NCBI GenBank assembly: GCA_021793515.1
Contig: JAJYSP010000015.1
Coordinates: forward strand, 1 to 63,828
Reading direction: 5' to 3'
Length of the DNA: 63,828 bases
Source: Actinomycetes bacterium
Lineage (GTDB): Bacteria; Actinomycetota; Acidimicrobiia; Acidimicrobiales; RAAP-2
In this document: positions 52,891-61,265 of the stretch, piece by piece
Layout: each line of letters opens with the position of its first letter
Numbering within the stretch: position 1 is the first letter of the stretch
Program-made: the position numbers and the translations under genes
The notes under the pieces: generated by a model
Told to the model about the DNA's origin: nothing
What the model saw: only the letters and a program-made list of their open reading frames with translations
The model's database searches: none

Positions 52891-53829
52891 CTACCTGAGA
52901 GAGCGCTTCAGCCCCGCTCGTTCCCCTCTGGTCAGGAATTTCATCGCCATCTTGCGACTCGCCTCGTCGATCATCTCATCGCCGAACATCACCGCACCGG
53001 TGTTATTCTCGTCGGTCGCCACCCGGTAGGCCTCGAGGATGTCCCACGCCTTGTCGAACTGCTCCTGGGTCGGCGAGTAGACCTCGTTGAGCACGAGCGC
53101 CTGATCCGGGGTGAGCGCCCACTTGCCGTCGTAGCCGAGCACCCGAGTGCGCTGGGCGAACTCGCGTAGCGAGTCGAGCTCGCGGACCTTGAGGAACGGC
53201 CCGTCGATCACCTGCAGTCCGTTCGCCCGTCCAGCCATCAGGATTCTCGAGAACACGTAGTTGAAGTGGTCGCCGGGGTACTCAGGTATGGCGACACCAC
53301 CGGTCAGGACGGGCATCTCGATCGACGCCGCGAAGTCGGCGGGTCCGAAGATGATCGTCTCGAGGCGCGGGGACGCCGCGCAGATCTCGTCGACGTTGAT
53401 GAGCCCGCGCGCGGTCTCGATCTGCGCCTCGATACCGATGTGCCCGACGGGCAGGCCGGCGTTGCGCTCGACCTGGGTCAAGAGCAGGTCCATGGCCACA
53501 ACCTCAGCGGCCGACTGCACCTTAGGCAGCATGACCTCGTCGAGGCGCGGGCCGGCGTTACCGACCACCTCGATCACGTCACCGTAAGTCCACGGCGTGT
53601 CCCACGCGTTCACTCGCACGCAGAGCACCCGCTCGCCCCAGTCCTGATCGCGGATTGCCGCGACGACCTTGGCGCGCGCGGCGACCTTCTCATTAGGCGC
53701 AACCGAGTCCTCGAGGTCGAGGAAGGTCATGTCCGCCGTCGCGCTCGGTGCCTTGGCGAGGAATCGGTCAGACGACCCCGGGGTTGACAGACAGGAGCGA
53801 CGTGGGAGGTTACGTGAGCGTTCAGACAT
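52891..53829 (-). CDS. CitE/HpcH-family lyase, malyl-CoA/beta-methylmalyl-CoA lyase (Mcl)-like
   Basis: A 312-residue TIM-barrel lyase. RRSCLSTPGSSDRFLAKA, TFLDLEDSVAP, MLPKVQSA, IGIEAQIETARGLIN and IIFGPADFAASI give the metal-binding Glu and Asp of the CitE family. The last part (GAVMFGDEMIDEASRKMA) is as in the CitE protein of the Streptomyces ethylmalonyl-CoA cluster, which splits methylmalyl-CoA to glyoxylate and propionyl-CoA. ATG 53829 is used, where similarity begins; the longer frame overlaps the divergent NlpC gene. Mycobacterial Rv2498c, a hydroxyacyl-CoA lyase of leucine/itaconate catabolism, is related, so the exact substrate is inferred from context. Confidence 0.85.
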   Translation of the reverse strand: MSERSRNLPRRSCLSTPGSSDRFLAKAPSATADMTFLDLEDSVAPNEKVAARAKVVAAIRDQDWGERVLCVRVNAWDTPWTYGDVIEVVGNAGPRLDEVMLPKVQSAAEVVAMDLLLTQVERNAGLPVGHIGIEAQIETARGLINVDEICAASPRLETIIFGPADFAASIEMPVLTGGVAIPEYPGDHFNYVFSRILMAGRANGLQVIDGPFLKVRELDSLREFAQRTRVLGYDGKWALTPDQALVLNEVYSPTQEQFDKAWDILEAYRVATDENNTGAVMFGDEMIDEASRKMAMKFLTRGERAGLKRSLR

Positions 53830-53962
53830 GGAAGAGAGCCTATTTCTGCGGCGAGGGGGGACGGGTCGGCGTATGCGCCGATAAATTCTGATAGCTGTTG
53901 ACCAGGTACTTTGCTTCGCAGCCCGACAAACGCCGGGGCGCCGATGGTGCCGAACCGGTAGC

Positions 53963-55066
53963 GTGGTGCGCGTGACTGACGTCGAGCGCCCCGCGCGCCA
54001 TTCGACGCCACGGCCGGCGCGAGGGCTAAGGCGACTACCACTGCGGGGACTAATCGTCGCCGCAGCAATGTTGACGACGACGCTGCCGATACCCGCCGGC
54101 GCCTCCAACTTGACCAACGCGCGAAGCGAAGCGGCCACGCTGTATCGCCAGATCCAGACGATCGACAACCGCGTCGGCTACCTCGGTCAGAAGTACGACA
54201 TGACCTTGATCACGCTGCACCACATCACCGATGTCATCACCAACACCAAGTCGATCGTCGCCCAGATCCAACGCGACCTAGCTAAGGGCAACAGCCAGCT
54301 TCAGGCCGACGCGATCTTCGCCTACGTGACCAACGGGTCCGCGGCGAGCAACAACCCACTCTTCTCGAAGAACGCCTCCAACATTGGCGCCACCAACGTC
54401 TACAACCAGCTCGCCGCGGGCAACGTCTCAACGACGATCGCGAATCTGAAGAGCTACCGGATCAAGTTGACCCAGGAGCGCTCCATCCTCGCCGCCGAAG
54501 ACCGCAAGGCCGCGAACGCCGCGCGAACGGCCGCGCGCGCCTTCCACGAGGCGAAGCTGCTCCAGGCCACGCTCCAGAACACCCTTAGCAAGGTGAAGGG
54601 TCAGATCGCCTACTTCATCAACCAGCAGGTGGCCGCGGCCGCCGCTCAATCGGCGAGCACGCTGCGCAACGCCCAGCCCCAGTCCAACTTCCCGGCGCCA
54701 CCGCCGGACTCGCGCGCCAACATCGCCGTGCGCGCCGCGCTGTCGTTCCTCGGTGTCCCCTACGTCTGGGGTGGCGCGTCGCGCGCCGGTGTCGACTGCT
54801 CGGGACTGGTCATGCTCGCCTACGCGGCCGCCGGCATCTTCCTGCCCCACTACTCGGGCTCGCAGTTCGCGGACACGATGCGCGTCCCGCTCATCGACAT
54901 CCAACCCGGCGACCTCCTGTTCTACGGGTACAACGGCGACCAGCACGTCGCGATGTACATCGGCCACGGTGAGATGATCGAGGCCCCGTCGGCCGGGTAC
55001 ACGGTGCACATCACCCCGGTGCGACTCGGGTACGGGTTCGCCGGTCTCGGCCGGCCGCGCGCCTAG
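53963..55066 (+). CDS. Secreted NlpC/P60 peptidoglycan endopeptidase
   Basis: A 367-residue exported protein. An N-terminal signal peptide (hydrophobic GLIVAAAMLTTTLPIPAGA, cleavage about residue 48) is followed by a long coiled-coil or helical part (about 50-225) and an NlpC/P60 domain: catalytic Cys in GVDCSGLV and His in DQHVAMYIGHG. This is the layout of RipA/PcsB-like hydrolases that split daughter cells under FtsEX control; the coiled coil supports that role here. Start GTG 53963, 133 bp from the divergent lyase. The Lgt-like gene follows 3 bases after its stop. Confidence 0.9.
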   Translation: MVRVTDVERPARHSTPRPARGLRRLPLRGLIVAAAMLTTTLPIPAGASNLTNARSEAATLYRQIQTIDNRVGYLGQKYDMTLITLHHITDVITNTKSIVAQIQRDLAKGNSQLQADAIFAYVTNGSAASNNPLFSKNASNIGATNVYNQLAAGNVSTTIANLKSYRIKLTQERSILAAEDRKAANAARTAARAFHEAKLLQATLQNTLSKVKGQIAYFINQQVAAAAAQSASTLRNAQPQSNFPAPPPDSRANIAVRAALSFLGVPYVWGGASRAGVDCSGLVMLAYAAAGIFLPHYSGSQFADTMRVPLIDIQPGDLLFYGYNGDQHVAMYIGHGEMIEAPSAGYTVHITPVRLGYGFAGLGRPRA

Positions 55067-55069
55067 GGC

Positions 55070-55867
55070 GTGTCCGCCTTCCCGACGTCCTTCCACCTCG
55101 GGCCGCTCACCTTCCACATCTACGGGTTCGGCCTCGCTGTCGCGGCCTACGTCGCATTCCTCTACAGCCGGCGGCGACTCGAGCGCGCCGGCTTTGACGT
55201 GCACCGCTACGGCTCCTTCGCCGGCGCGCTGATCGTTGCGGCCCTCGTCGGGGCTCGGGTCGCGCACATCGTCACCAACTGGGGCTACTACGCCGGTCAC
55301 CCTGGGCGATGGATCGCCGTCTGGCACGGGGGTTTGGCGAGCTTCGGTGGCATCGCCGCAGCCCTACCGGTCGCCCTGGTGCTTCGACGACGGTGGTGGC
55401 CGAATACCTCCCTCGCCCGCTTCGCCGACGCCGTCGTGCCAGCCCTGATCGCTGGTTGGGCCCTCGGTCGCCTGCTCGGCCCTCAATTCATGGTCCAGGG
55501 GGGTGGCCACCTCACGCACCAGTGGTTCGGCATGCACTACGTCGGTCAAGTCGGAAAGCGCGTGCCAGTGCCGATCATCCAGGCGGTCGAGGACGGACTG
55601 CTCTGGCTCGTGTTGCTGTGGGCGCAGCGACGATCGATCGGCCGCGTCGCCGGTGCGGTCTCGGCGCTCGCCATGATCGTCTGGGGCGCCGTACGCGCCC
55701 TCGACGAGCGGCTCCTGCTCGGTCAGCAGTCCCACAGCGGCTCGATCGGTGTGCAACTCGCTGGCGTCGTGCTCGCCATCGCGGGTGTCGTAGTCCTCGT
55801 GCGACAACTGCGCGTGGGCGAACGCGACGAGTCCCCGGTCAGCCGATCGGTTCGAAACGCGCCGTGA
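55070..55867 (+). CDS. Lgt-like membrane protein, catalytic residues not conserved
   Basis: A 265-residue polytopic membrane protein of the prolipoprotein diacylglyceryl transferase fold: LGPLTFHIYGFGLAVAAY at the first helix, GARVAHIVTNWGYY, WHGGLASFGGI, GWALGRLLGPQF. In true Lgt the third motif has an essential His (SFHGG or SHGG) and the fourth reads GRxGNFxNxE. Here the His is Phe92 and only Arg134 of the fourth motif remains. It is thus a divergent member, perhaps not an acyl transferase. GTG start three bases after the NlpC/P60 gene, so the two are co-transcribed. The tail overlaps the convergent gene by 29 bp. Confidence 0.72.
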   Translation: MSAFPTSFHLGPLTFHIYGFGLAVAAYVAFLYSRRRLERAGFDVHRYGSFAGALIVAALVGARVAHIVTNWGYYAGHPGRWIAVWHGGLASFGGIAAALPVALVLRRRWWPNTSLARFADAVVPALIAGWALGRLLGPQFMVQGGGHLTHQWFGMHYVGQVGKRVPVPIIQAVEDGLLWLVLLWAQRRSIGRVAGAVSALAMIVWGAVRALDERLLLGQQSHSGSIGVQLAGVVLAIAGVVVLVRQLRVGERDESPVSRSVRNAP

Positions 55868-57218
55868 AGTGACGTAGCGCAGCGGGCTCGTAGACCATGC
55901 GATAGCCCGGCAGCGATGCCGCTTCGCCGGCCACGGCGGTGACCACCTCGATCACGTAGTCGATGTGGCTCTGGGTGTAGGTGCGACGCGGGATGGCGAG
56001 GCGCACCAACTCCATGGCGGCTGGACGCTCGCTGCCGTCAGGTTGGCGACCGAACATCGCCGTACCGATCTCGACTGACCGAATGCCACCCATCTCGTAC
56101 ATCGCCACCGACAGCGCCTGACCGGGGTACTGCAACGGGTCGATGTGCGCCAGGAGCGTTTTGGCGTCGATGTAGACGGCGTGACCGCCGATGGGCTTGA
56201 CCACCGGCACGCCGGCCCGGTCGAGCGCGTCGCCCAGGTAGGCCGTCGAGCGGATCCGATAGCGCAGGTAGTCCGGGTGGACCGCCTCCTTCAACCCCTG
56301 AGCCAGTGCCTCGAGGTCACGGCCGGCCAGTCCGCCGTAGGTCGGGAATCCCTCAGTAAGGATGAGGAGGTTGCGGCACCGTTCAGCGAGCGAGTCATCG
56401 TTGAGCGCGAGCCAGCCACCGATGTTCCCGAAGGGGTCCTTCTTCGCCGACATGGCCATGCCGTCCGCGAGGGAGGCCATCTCGCGCACGATATCGGCCA
56501 CTTCACGATCGCCCTGACCTGCCTCGCGCTCATGGATGAACCACGCGTTCTCGGCGAAACGGCAGGCGTCGAGGAAGAACGGCACACCGTAACGGTGGCA
56601 GACCTCGCTCACTGCGCGCAGGTTGGCCAATGACACCGGCTGTCCCCCACCCGAGTTATTGGTGACTGTCACCATCACCACGGGTACGTCGGCGCCTCGT
56701 TCGACGAGCACCGCCTCGAGGGCCGCCACGTCCATGTTGCCCTTGAACGGGTGAATCAACGACGCGTCGAGACCTTCGGGGATCACGAGGTCGAGTGCCT
56801 CGGCTCCCGAAGCTTCAACGTTGGCCCGGGTCGTGTCGAAGTGGGTGTTGTTGGGCACCACCTTGCCCGCGCCGCCGAGGGCGGTGAAGAGGATCTTCTC
56901 TGCCGCTCGACCCTGGTGGGTCGGGATCACGTGGTTGAAAGGAAAGAGTTCTTTGACCGCAGCTTCGAATCGGAACCACGAGGGCGACCCGGCGTAGCTC
57001 TCGTCGCCGTGTTGGATCGCGGCCCACTGGTCGCGTGACATCGCGCCCGTCCCCGAGTCGGTCAACAGGTCGATCAGTACGTCTTCGGCGCGCAGATTGA
57101 AGAGGTTGTACCCGGCGTCTCGGATGGCATCGGCGCGCTGAGACGCCGTAGTCATCCGTAGTGGCTCCACCGAGTGAATACGGAAGGGCTCGATAATCGT
57201 TGAAAAAGTGTGCTCCAT
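55839..57218 (-). CDS. Tryptophanase/tyrosine phenol-lyase family enzyme, tryptophanase-like
   Basis: A 459-residue PLP beta-eliminating lyase. The PLP Lys lies in SAKKDPFGN. Nearby are NSGGGQPVS, FLDACRFAENAWF and HGRAAEK-like residues (QGRAAEKILF). The motif that separates the two enzymes reads GIRSVEIGTAMFGR: tryptophanase has VEIG here, tyrosine phenol-lyase VERG with a substrate-binding Arg. Hence tryptophan or a related amino acid is the likelier substrate. ATG 57218 chosen; GTG 8 codons earlier is possible. No tnaC leader or transporter gene is adjacent. Confidence 0.85.
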   Translation of the reverse strand: MEHTFSTIIEPFRIHSVEPLRMTTASQRADAIRDAGYNLFNLRAEDVLIDLLTDSGTGAMSRDQWAAIQHGDESYAGSPSWFRFEAAVKELFPFNHVIPTHQGRAAEKILFTALGGAGKVVPNNTHFDTTRANVEASGAEALDLVIPEGLDASLIHPFKGNMDVAALEAVLVERGADVPVVMVTVTNNSGGGQPVSLANLRAVSEVCHRYGVPFFLDACRFAENAWFIHEREAGQGDREVADIVREMASLADGMAMSAKKDPFGNIGGWLALNDDSLAERCRNLLILTEGFPTYGGLAGRDLEALAQGLKEAVHPDYLRYRIRSTAYLGDALDRAGVPVVKPIGGHAVYIDAKTLLAHIDPLQYPGQALSVAMYEMGGIRSVEIGTAMFGRQPDGSERPAAMELVRLAIPRRTYTQSHIDYVIEVVTAVAGEAASLPGYRMVYEPAALRHFTARFEPIG

Positions 57219-57258
57219 GCGATCGATGGTACGCCGGTTCACGGACGTGCCGGATCGG

Positions 57259-58269
57259 TCACCAGAGCGAGTTCCACTCCTCGTCGGTCAGCCTCGCGAG
57301 CTCGACCACGGGCATCGCGGTCACGTCAATCATCTGTCGCTCATCACTGATGTAGGAGACGTGGTCGAGTCCGAGCCGACGCCACGGCCCGAACAGCTGT
57401 CGGTTGGCGAACTGATTCGAATAGATGCCACGCACCAACAAGACCGAATCGGACGCCGCGACTACGACGGCCGGGCGCTGTTTCGAGTGGACGTCTGGCG
57501 TCGCGGGGTCAATCGAATCAAAGGGGATTTCGACACTCACGACAGATCCCGCCCTGACGTGGTCGGCGTCGACCAATCTCGCCTCGGCGGGTGTCAAGGT
57601 GGCGCGGCGACGCGCCACAACCAACGTCGCCGCAACCGAATCGGTGGGCGCAGCCGGTGTGCTCACATTCGCGCTGGACTTGGCCTTCACCGGTCGAGAC
57701 GGTGGTGCGTTGACCTTCTTCTTGCTTTTCGCGGCCTCACGCCGCAGACGCCTCGCCTCGCGAATCGCCGGATCCACTTCCTTTAGCGATAACAACGAAC
57801 CGGAGGATTCGACGACTTCGACGTCGGGCAACGCAAACTCCGGTCGTTCCTCGATCAAGCGTCGGCAATGTTCGGCGGCCGGGAACTGCTCGCCGATGGC
57901 GAACGCGAGGAGCGCCGCCAGTTGAGCGTCCTCGGTGCCCTCGGCGCGCATCGCGTCCACTGCGGCCGCCATCTGGTCGTATGTGGGGCGCTCCGAATGC
58001 TCACCCAGGAGTTCGATAATCCGGTCGAGGCTTGCCGCCACGAGTAGTTCAAGTAGGGCCCGGACCGCAATCAGCGGCGCACTCGCGGTGAACGACGCGA
58101 CGTCACCGCGTTGCTGAAGTCCTCGTAACGGCATGCCAACGGCCGGTGAGATCTTGGTACTGGGACGAAGGTCAAGTGACGAGACGACCTCGAGGACTGC
58201 CGCCTCGTCCAGTCGAGCGAGACCTCGACGTATGGCTTCAGCCGGTCCGGCCAACGTTGACACCACCAC
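57259..58269 (-). CDS. Large protein with C-terminal MazF/PemK-like domain
   Basis: I cannot assign the full 336-residue protein. Residues 1-150 are mainly helical with no known motif. Residues about 165-215 are a Lys/Ala/Pro-rich linker (EARRLRREAAKSKKKV). The C-terminal 100 residues (from RAGSVVSVEIPF, then KQRPAVVVAASD, LLVRGIYSN, DHVSYISDERQMIDV) resemble the SH3-like barrel of the PemK/MazF toxin family. There is no adjacent antitoxin gene, and the protein is about three times the size of a free MazF, so a toxin role is doubtful. Start GTG 58269. Confidence 0.5.
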   Translation of the reverse strand: MVVSTLAGPAEAIRRGLARLDEAAVLEVVSSLDLRPSTKISPAVGMPLRGLQQRGDVASFTASAPLIAVRALLELLVAASLDRIIELLGEHSERPTYDQMAAAVDAMRAEGTEDAQLAALLAFAIGEQFPAAEHCRRLIEERPEFALPDVEVVESSGSLLSLKEVDPAIREARRLRREAAKSKKKVNAPPSRPVKAKSSANVSTPAAPTDSVAATLVVARRRATLTPAEARLVDADHVRAGSVVSVEIPFDSIDPATPDVHSKQRPAVVVAASDSVLLVRGIYSNQFANRQLFGPWRRLGLDHVSYISDERQMIDVTAMPVVELARLTDEEWNSLW

Positions 58270-58657
58270 CTACTTCAGCAGGTACTGGGCGACGATTGGA
58301 CGTCGCACGTGGTCGAGGTTCTGGTCGAGTCCAGTGGACAGAACGGAATAACTCGACGCCGGGGAACGACGAGCCTGCGCCGAATCACCATCACCACGAA
58401 TTTGTGCTGTCACTCCATGAATCTACCACCCACGACGAGAAGTACCCCCTGGATCACGACGCCCGCTCGGTGACAAACGACCGCAGCGAACGCCGTGACC
58501 GTCGCCTCGTGGGGTAACCCCGCCGAGCGCACGAGGGTCGATCGACCCATCGCGCTCAGCCAGTAGTGACGCCGCTCGCGACCCAAGCAAACCGGTACAC
58601 CGAACGCCGGTTTGGCTCGAAGTGGCGAAGACCGAAGCGCCTCTCGAGGTACGCGAA
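58270..58657. other. 388-bp gap without a recognised gene
   Basis: Between the MazF-like gene start and the end of the SDR gene. Short frames here show no family similarity. The only clear structure is the inverted repeat at 58588-58614, listed separately. Confidence 0.5.
58588..58614. repeat. 8-bp inverted repeat after the SDR gene (possible terminator)
   Basis: CAAACCGG (58588-58595) and CCGGTTTG (58607-58614) form a perfect 8-bp stem with an 11-base loop. It lies 44 bp past the end of the SDR gene on the minus strand, a terminator-like position. No T-run follows on either strand, so the role is uncertain. Confidence 0.4.
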
Positions 58658-60148
58658 TTACGTGGCCGCTGCTTTGGCCATCGCCAACTCAGCGCTGCGG
58701 CACACCGCTCGTATCAGTCCCGGAAAGAGGAAACGGTGAAAGGGTAGGAAGACGTACCAATACAGGTAACCGAAGAGGCCACGAGGATCGAAGAACGCGG
58801 TTTGATCGACCCTGGAGCCTTCCCCCTCGGGAGAGATTTCGAACTGCAGCCACGCCGTCCCCGGCAACTTCATCTCTGCACGCAGACGCAGAAGATGGGA
58901 TGGCTCGAGCGCTTCGACCCGCCAGAAGTCGAGCGGCTCACCGACGCGTAGCTGTCGAGGATGTCGACGGCCCCGCCGCATGCCCACCCCGCCGACGACT
59001 CGGTCCATCAGCCCGCGAATCTGCCACAGCACGTTTCCAGACGGCCAGCCGGCGTCACCGCCGAGCGCGCACGCTGCATCAAACACCGCGTCAGGTGGTG
59101 CCGAGCAACTGAAGTGGTAACTGTCGGTAAGCATCCCCTCGTGAATCGAAAGTTGACGACCTGGAAACTGCTTCCCGCCCGAGCTGGCCATACTGGAGGC
59201 CCACGTCGTCTCAATTTCATCACCCGCCATTCGCGTAAGCGCCAATTCGACGGCGGTGCGATAGCCCATCGGCCGCACTGAGAATTCGCGTAGCGCACGG
59301 TCGTCTTGTACCACCATGTCGGTATGCAGGCCAGCTACCAGAGGCTGAGCGATGGCGTACGGGATCGGAGTGACGAGATCGATGAACCGGGCGCTCCATT
59401 CGGGGTGCGGCACCCGGGGGGTGAAAATCCAACGTCGGAGCCCGCGAAGCTTGGCGTAGTCGAGCATCATCTGCCGGTAACTGAGTACGTCCGAACCACC
59501 GATCTCGTAGATGCCTTCGGCGCGGGGCTGTTCGAGCGCTGCGAGCAGATACTCGAGAACATTGCGCACCCCGATTGGTTGACAGCGATGGGTCACCCAC
59601 CGCGGCGCAATCATGACTGGTACGCGCTCGGTCAGGCATCGGAGCATCTCGAAGCTCACGGATCCGGAGCCGACAATCATCGCGGCGCGAAACTCGACCA
59701 CGGGGACACCGGTGGTGGCCAGTAATCGGCCGACCTCATGGCGTGAATTTAGGTGCTCGCTCAGAACTTCGGTGGAATCGCCGAGTCCCCCAAGGTAGAT
59801 GATGCGAGAGACATCCGCTCGACGCGCGGCGGTCGCGAAGATCAGTGCTATCTGACGATCACGCTCGACGAATACTTCCCCACTCGCCATGGAGTGCACG
59901 AGATAGTAGGCGACGTCAATACCTTCCAACGCCCTCTGTGCGGTGTCCGCATCGGCCAGGTCACCTTGGATCACTTCCACGTCAGGCCAGCGACTACGGT
60001 CGAACCGTCCGAGATCACGGGTCACGCAACGCACCCGCACCCCCTGACGATGAAAACGTTCCATCAACCGACCACCGATGTAACCGGTGACGCCCGTGAC
60101 GAGCACCCTCGGCCTCTGATCGTTCTCGTCGGAGGCGGGACTCACCAC
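58658..60148 (-). CDS. SDR-family NAD(P)-binding protein with DUF2867 domain
   Basis: A 496-residue protein with two parts. Residues 1 to about 300 are an atypical SDR/NmrA-like domain (VLVTGVTGYIGGRLMERF, ALEGIDVAYYLVHSM, YEIGGSDVLSYRQMM), which binds NAD(P) but lacks a clear YxxxK. The C-terminal about 150 residues (GWPSGNVLWQIRGLMD, GEPLDFWRVEALEP, YLYWYVFLPFHRFLFPGL) match DUF2867. The pair is common in actinobacteria, with no assigned reaction. Start GTG 60148; a second GTG follows at once. Confidence 0.85.
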   Translation of the reverse strand: MVSPASDENDQRPRVLVTGVTGYIGGRLMERFHRQGVRVRCVTRDLGRFDRSRWPDVEVIQGDLADADTAQRALEGIDVAYYLVHSMASGEVFVERDRQIALIFATAARRADVSRIIYLGGLGDSTEVLSEHLNSRHEVGRLLATTGVPVVEFRAAMIVGSGSVSFEMLRCLTERVPVMIAPRWVTHRCQPIGVRNVLEYLLAALEQPRAEGIYEIGGSDVLSYRQMMLDYAKLRGLRRWIFTPRVPHPEWSARFIDLVTPIPYAIAQPLVAGLHTDMVVQDDRALREFSVRPMGYRTAVELALTRMAGDEIETTWASSMASSGGKQFPGRQLSIHEGMLTDSYHFSCSAPPDAVFDAACALGGDAGWPSGNVLWQIRGLMDRVVGGVGMRRGRRHPRQLRVGEPLDFWRVEALEPSHLLRLRAEMKLPGTAWLQFEISPEGEGSRVDQTAFFDPRGLFGYLYWYVFLPFHRFLFPGLIRAVCRSAELAMAKAAAT

Positions 60149-60744
60149 TGTCGCCCGTGATCGCTCGCCCGCGTCGTGTGGCCGTCGTCCATGTCCTAAC
60201 TTGTGCTCTCGTCGATAAGCGGTACCAGAGGCGAAGGTCCCACACTTCCAATACTCATCGGACTGTCACGCAGCAACACGAAAACCCGAACTGAATCGTT
60301 GACCGTGATGGCTGACATCCTCGTGACGCGAGCAACCCACGTCCTCATTGCCAAGTGAGGCGATTGCCGAACGGCTGACCGCCGGTATTCATGGCGCGAC
60401 AGCCAATACCAGGCTGTGCCTCGAGGACCGAGGGATCTCGTTCGATGCCCCCGTTCGACCGCGGCCCGAACTCGGCCGAGGTCTTAGTCGCCGAGGCCCG
60501 GTGGGAACACTCGTCGTCACCACGCGCAGCAGAAAGGTGCGACCGGGTCGCGCGCACGTCGGCGGCGCAACCCGACCGTCGATTCGCCGGCCGACACGTC
60601 GCCAGATATCGGTAAACGTCGTTTGGGAACGCAGTCTGTGACGTCTCAACTGAACTCATCATGTCCGAGTAAGCCGTAGCGAGGAATAACAATGAGAATG
60701 ATGACCGGTGGGCGTCAGTGGAGCCACGGGAGGAGTGAGCAATA
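60149..60744. other. 596-bp gap without a recognised gene
   Basis: A divergent intergenic region between the SDR gene and the dehydratase pair, the longest gene-free stretch here. Frames of up to about 145 codons exist on both strands but none shows a family motif or codon pattern like the neighbours. A GGGAGGAG ribosome site for the dehydratase gene lies at its right end. I see no RNA gene or repeat. Confidence 0.5.
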
Positions 60745-61263
60745 GTGACCGCATCGAAATTCCCTATTGAGGCGGGGTTCATCATGACTTTCGCTCGAGC
60801 AATCGGTGACTACAACCCCGTGTATCGAGACGAGGACCAGGCGCGCAACTCGGAGGTTGCGGGAATAATCGCGCCACCGACCTTCGTTCAGGCCAGCGCC
60901 CACTATGACCCCGACTACCCGTTGCGACCGCAACCGGGCGTTCCGTGGTTCGGCTCCGGGGCGACGCCAACGGGCCGACCACCGGAGACGCAGACTGGGG
61001 CGACGCGTCTCGCGGTGGGCGGTGAGGCGAATGGGGGCACCAGTCTTCACGCCGAACAACACTATGAATATCGTCGCCCGATTCGGCCCGGCGAAGTGCT
61101 CACCCTCGCCGCGCACGCCGGAAAGACGTGGGAAAAGCAAGGCCGCCGCGGCGGCGTGCTCCGCTTCGAGGAGACCGTCATCGAATACCGAGGCGCGGAC
61201 GGTGAGTTGGTCGTGATCGCACGAGCCGTCGGCGTTCGCACTGAACAGACGGTGAGGGACTGA
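60745..61263 (+). CDS. MaoC N-terminal-like (FAS1-type) dehydratase subunit
   Basis: A 172-residue hotdog protein of the FAS1-dehydratase/HadA-HadC type (FARAIGDYNPVYRDED, APPTFVQASAHY, LHAEQHYEYRRPIRPGEVL). These proteins form the non-catalytic or substrate-positioning half of heterodimers with a MaoC partner, which follows 2 bases after its stop. GTG start nine bases after GGAGGAG. In mycobacteria HadAB acts in the FAS-II cycle; here an acyl-CoA or steroid-side-chain hydratase is equally possible. Confidence 0.82.
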   Translation: MTASKFPIEAGFIMTFARAIGDYNPVYRDEDQARNSEVAGIIAPPTFVQASAHYDPDYPLRPQPGVPWFGSGATPTGRPPETQTGATRLAVGGEANGGTSLHAEQHYEYRRPIRPGEVLTLAAHAGKTWEKQGRRGGVLRFEETVIEYRGADGELVVIARAVGVRTEQTVRD

Positions 61264-61265
61264 CG

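Noticed and set aside
52891-54168. A 425-residue version of the CitE-like lyase
   Set aside because: The extra part is antisense to the NlpC/P60 gene and lacks similarity; ATG 53829 fits the family start.
57259-58269. Calling the MazF-like protein a toxin-antitoxin system
   Set aside because: No small antitoxin gene adjoins it, and the protein is far larger than free toxins of this family.
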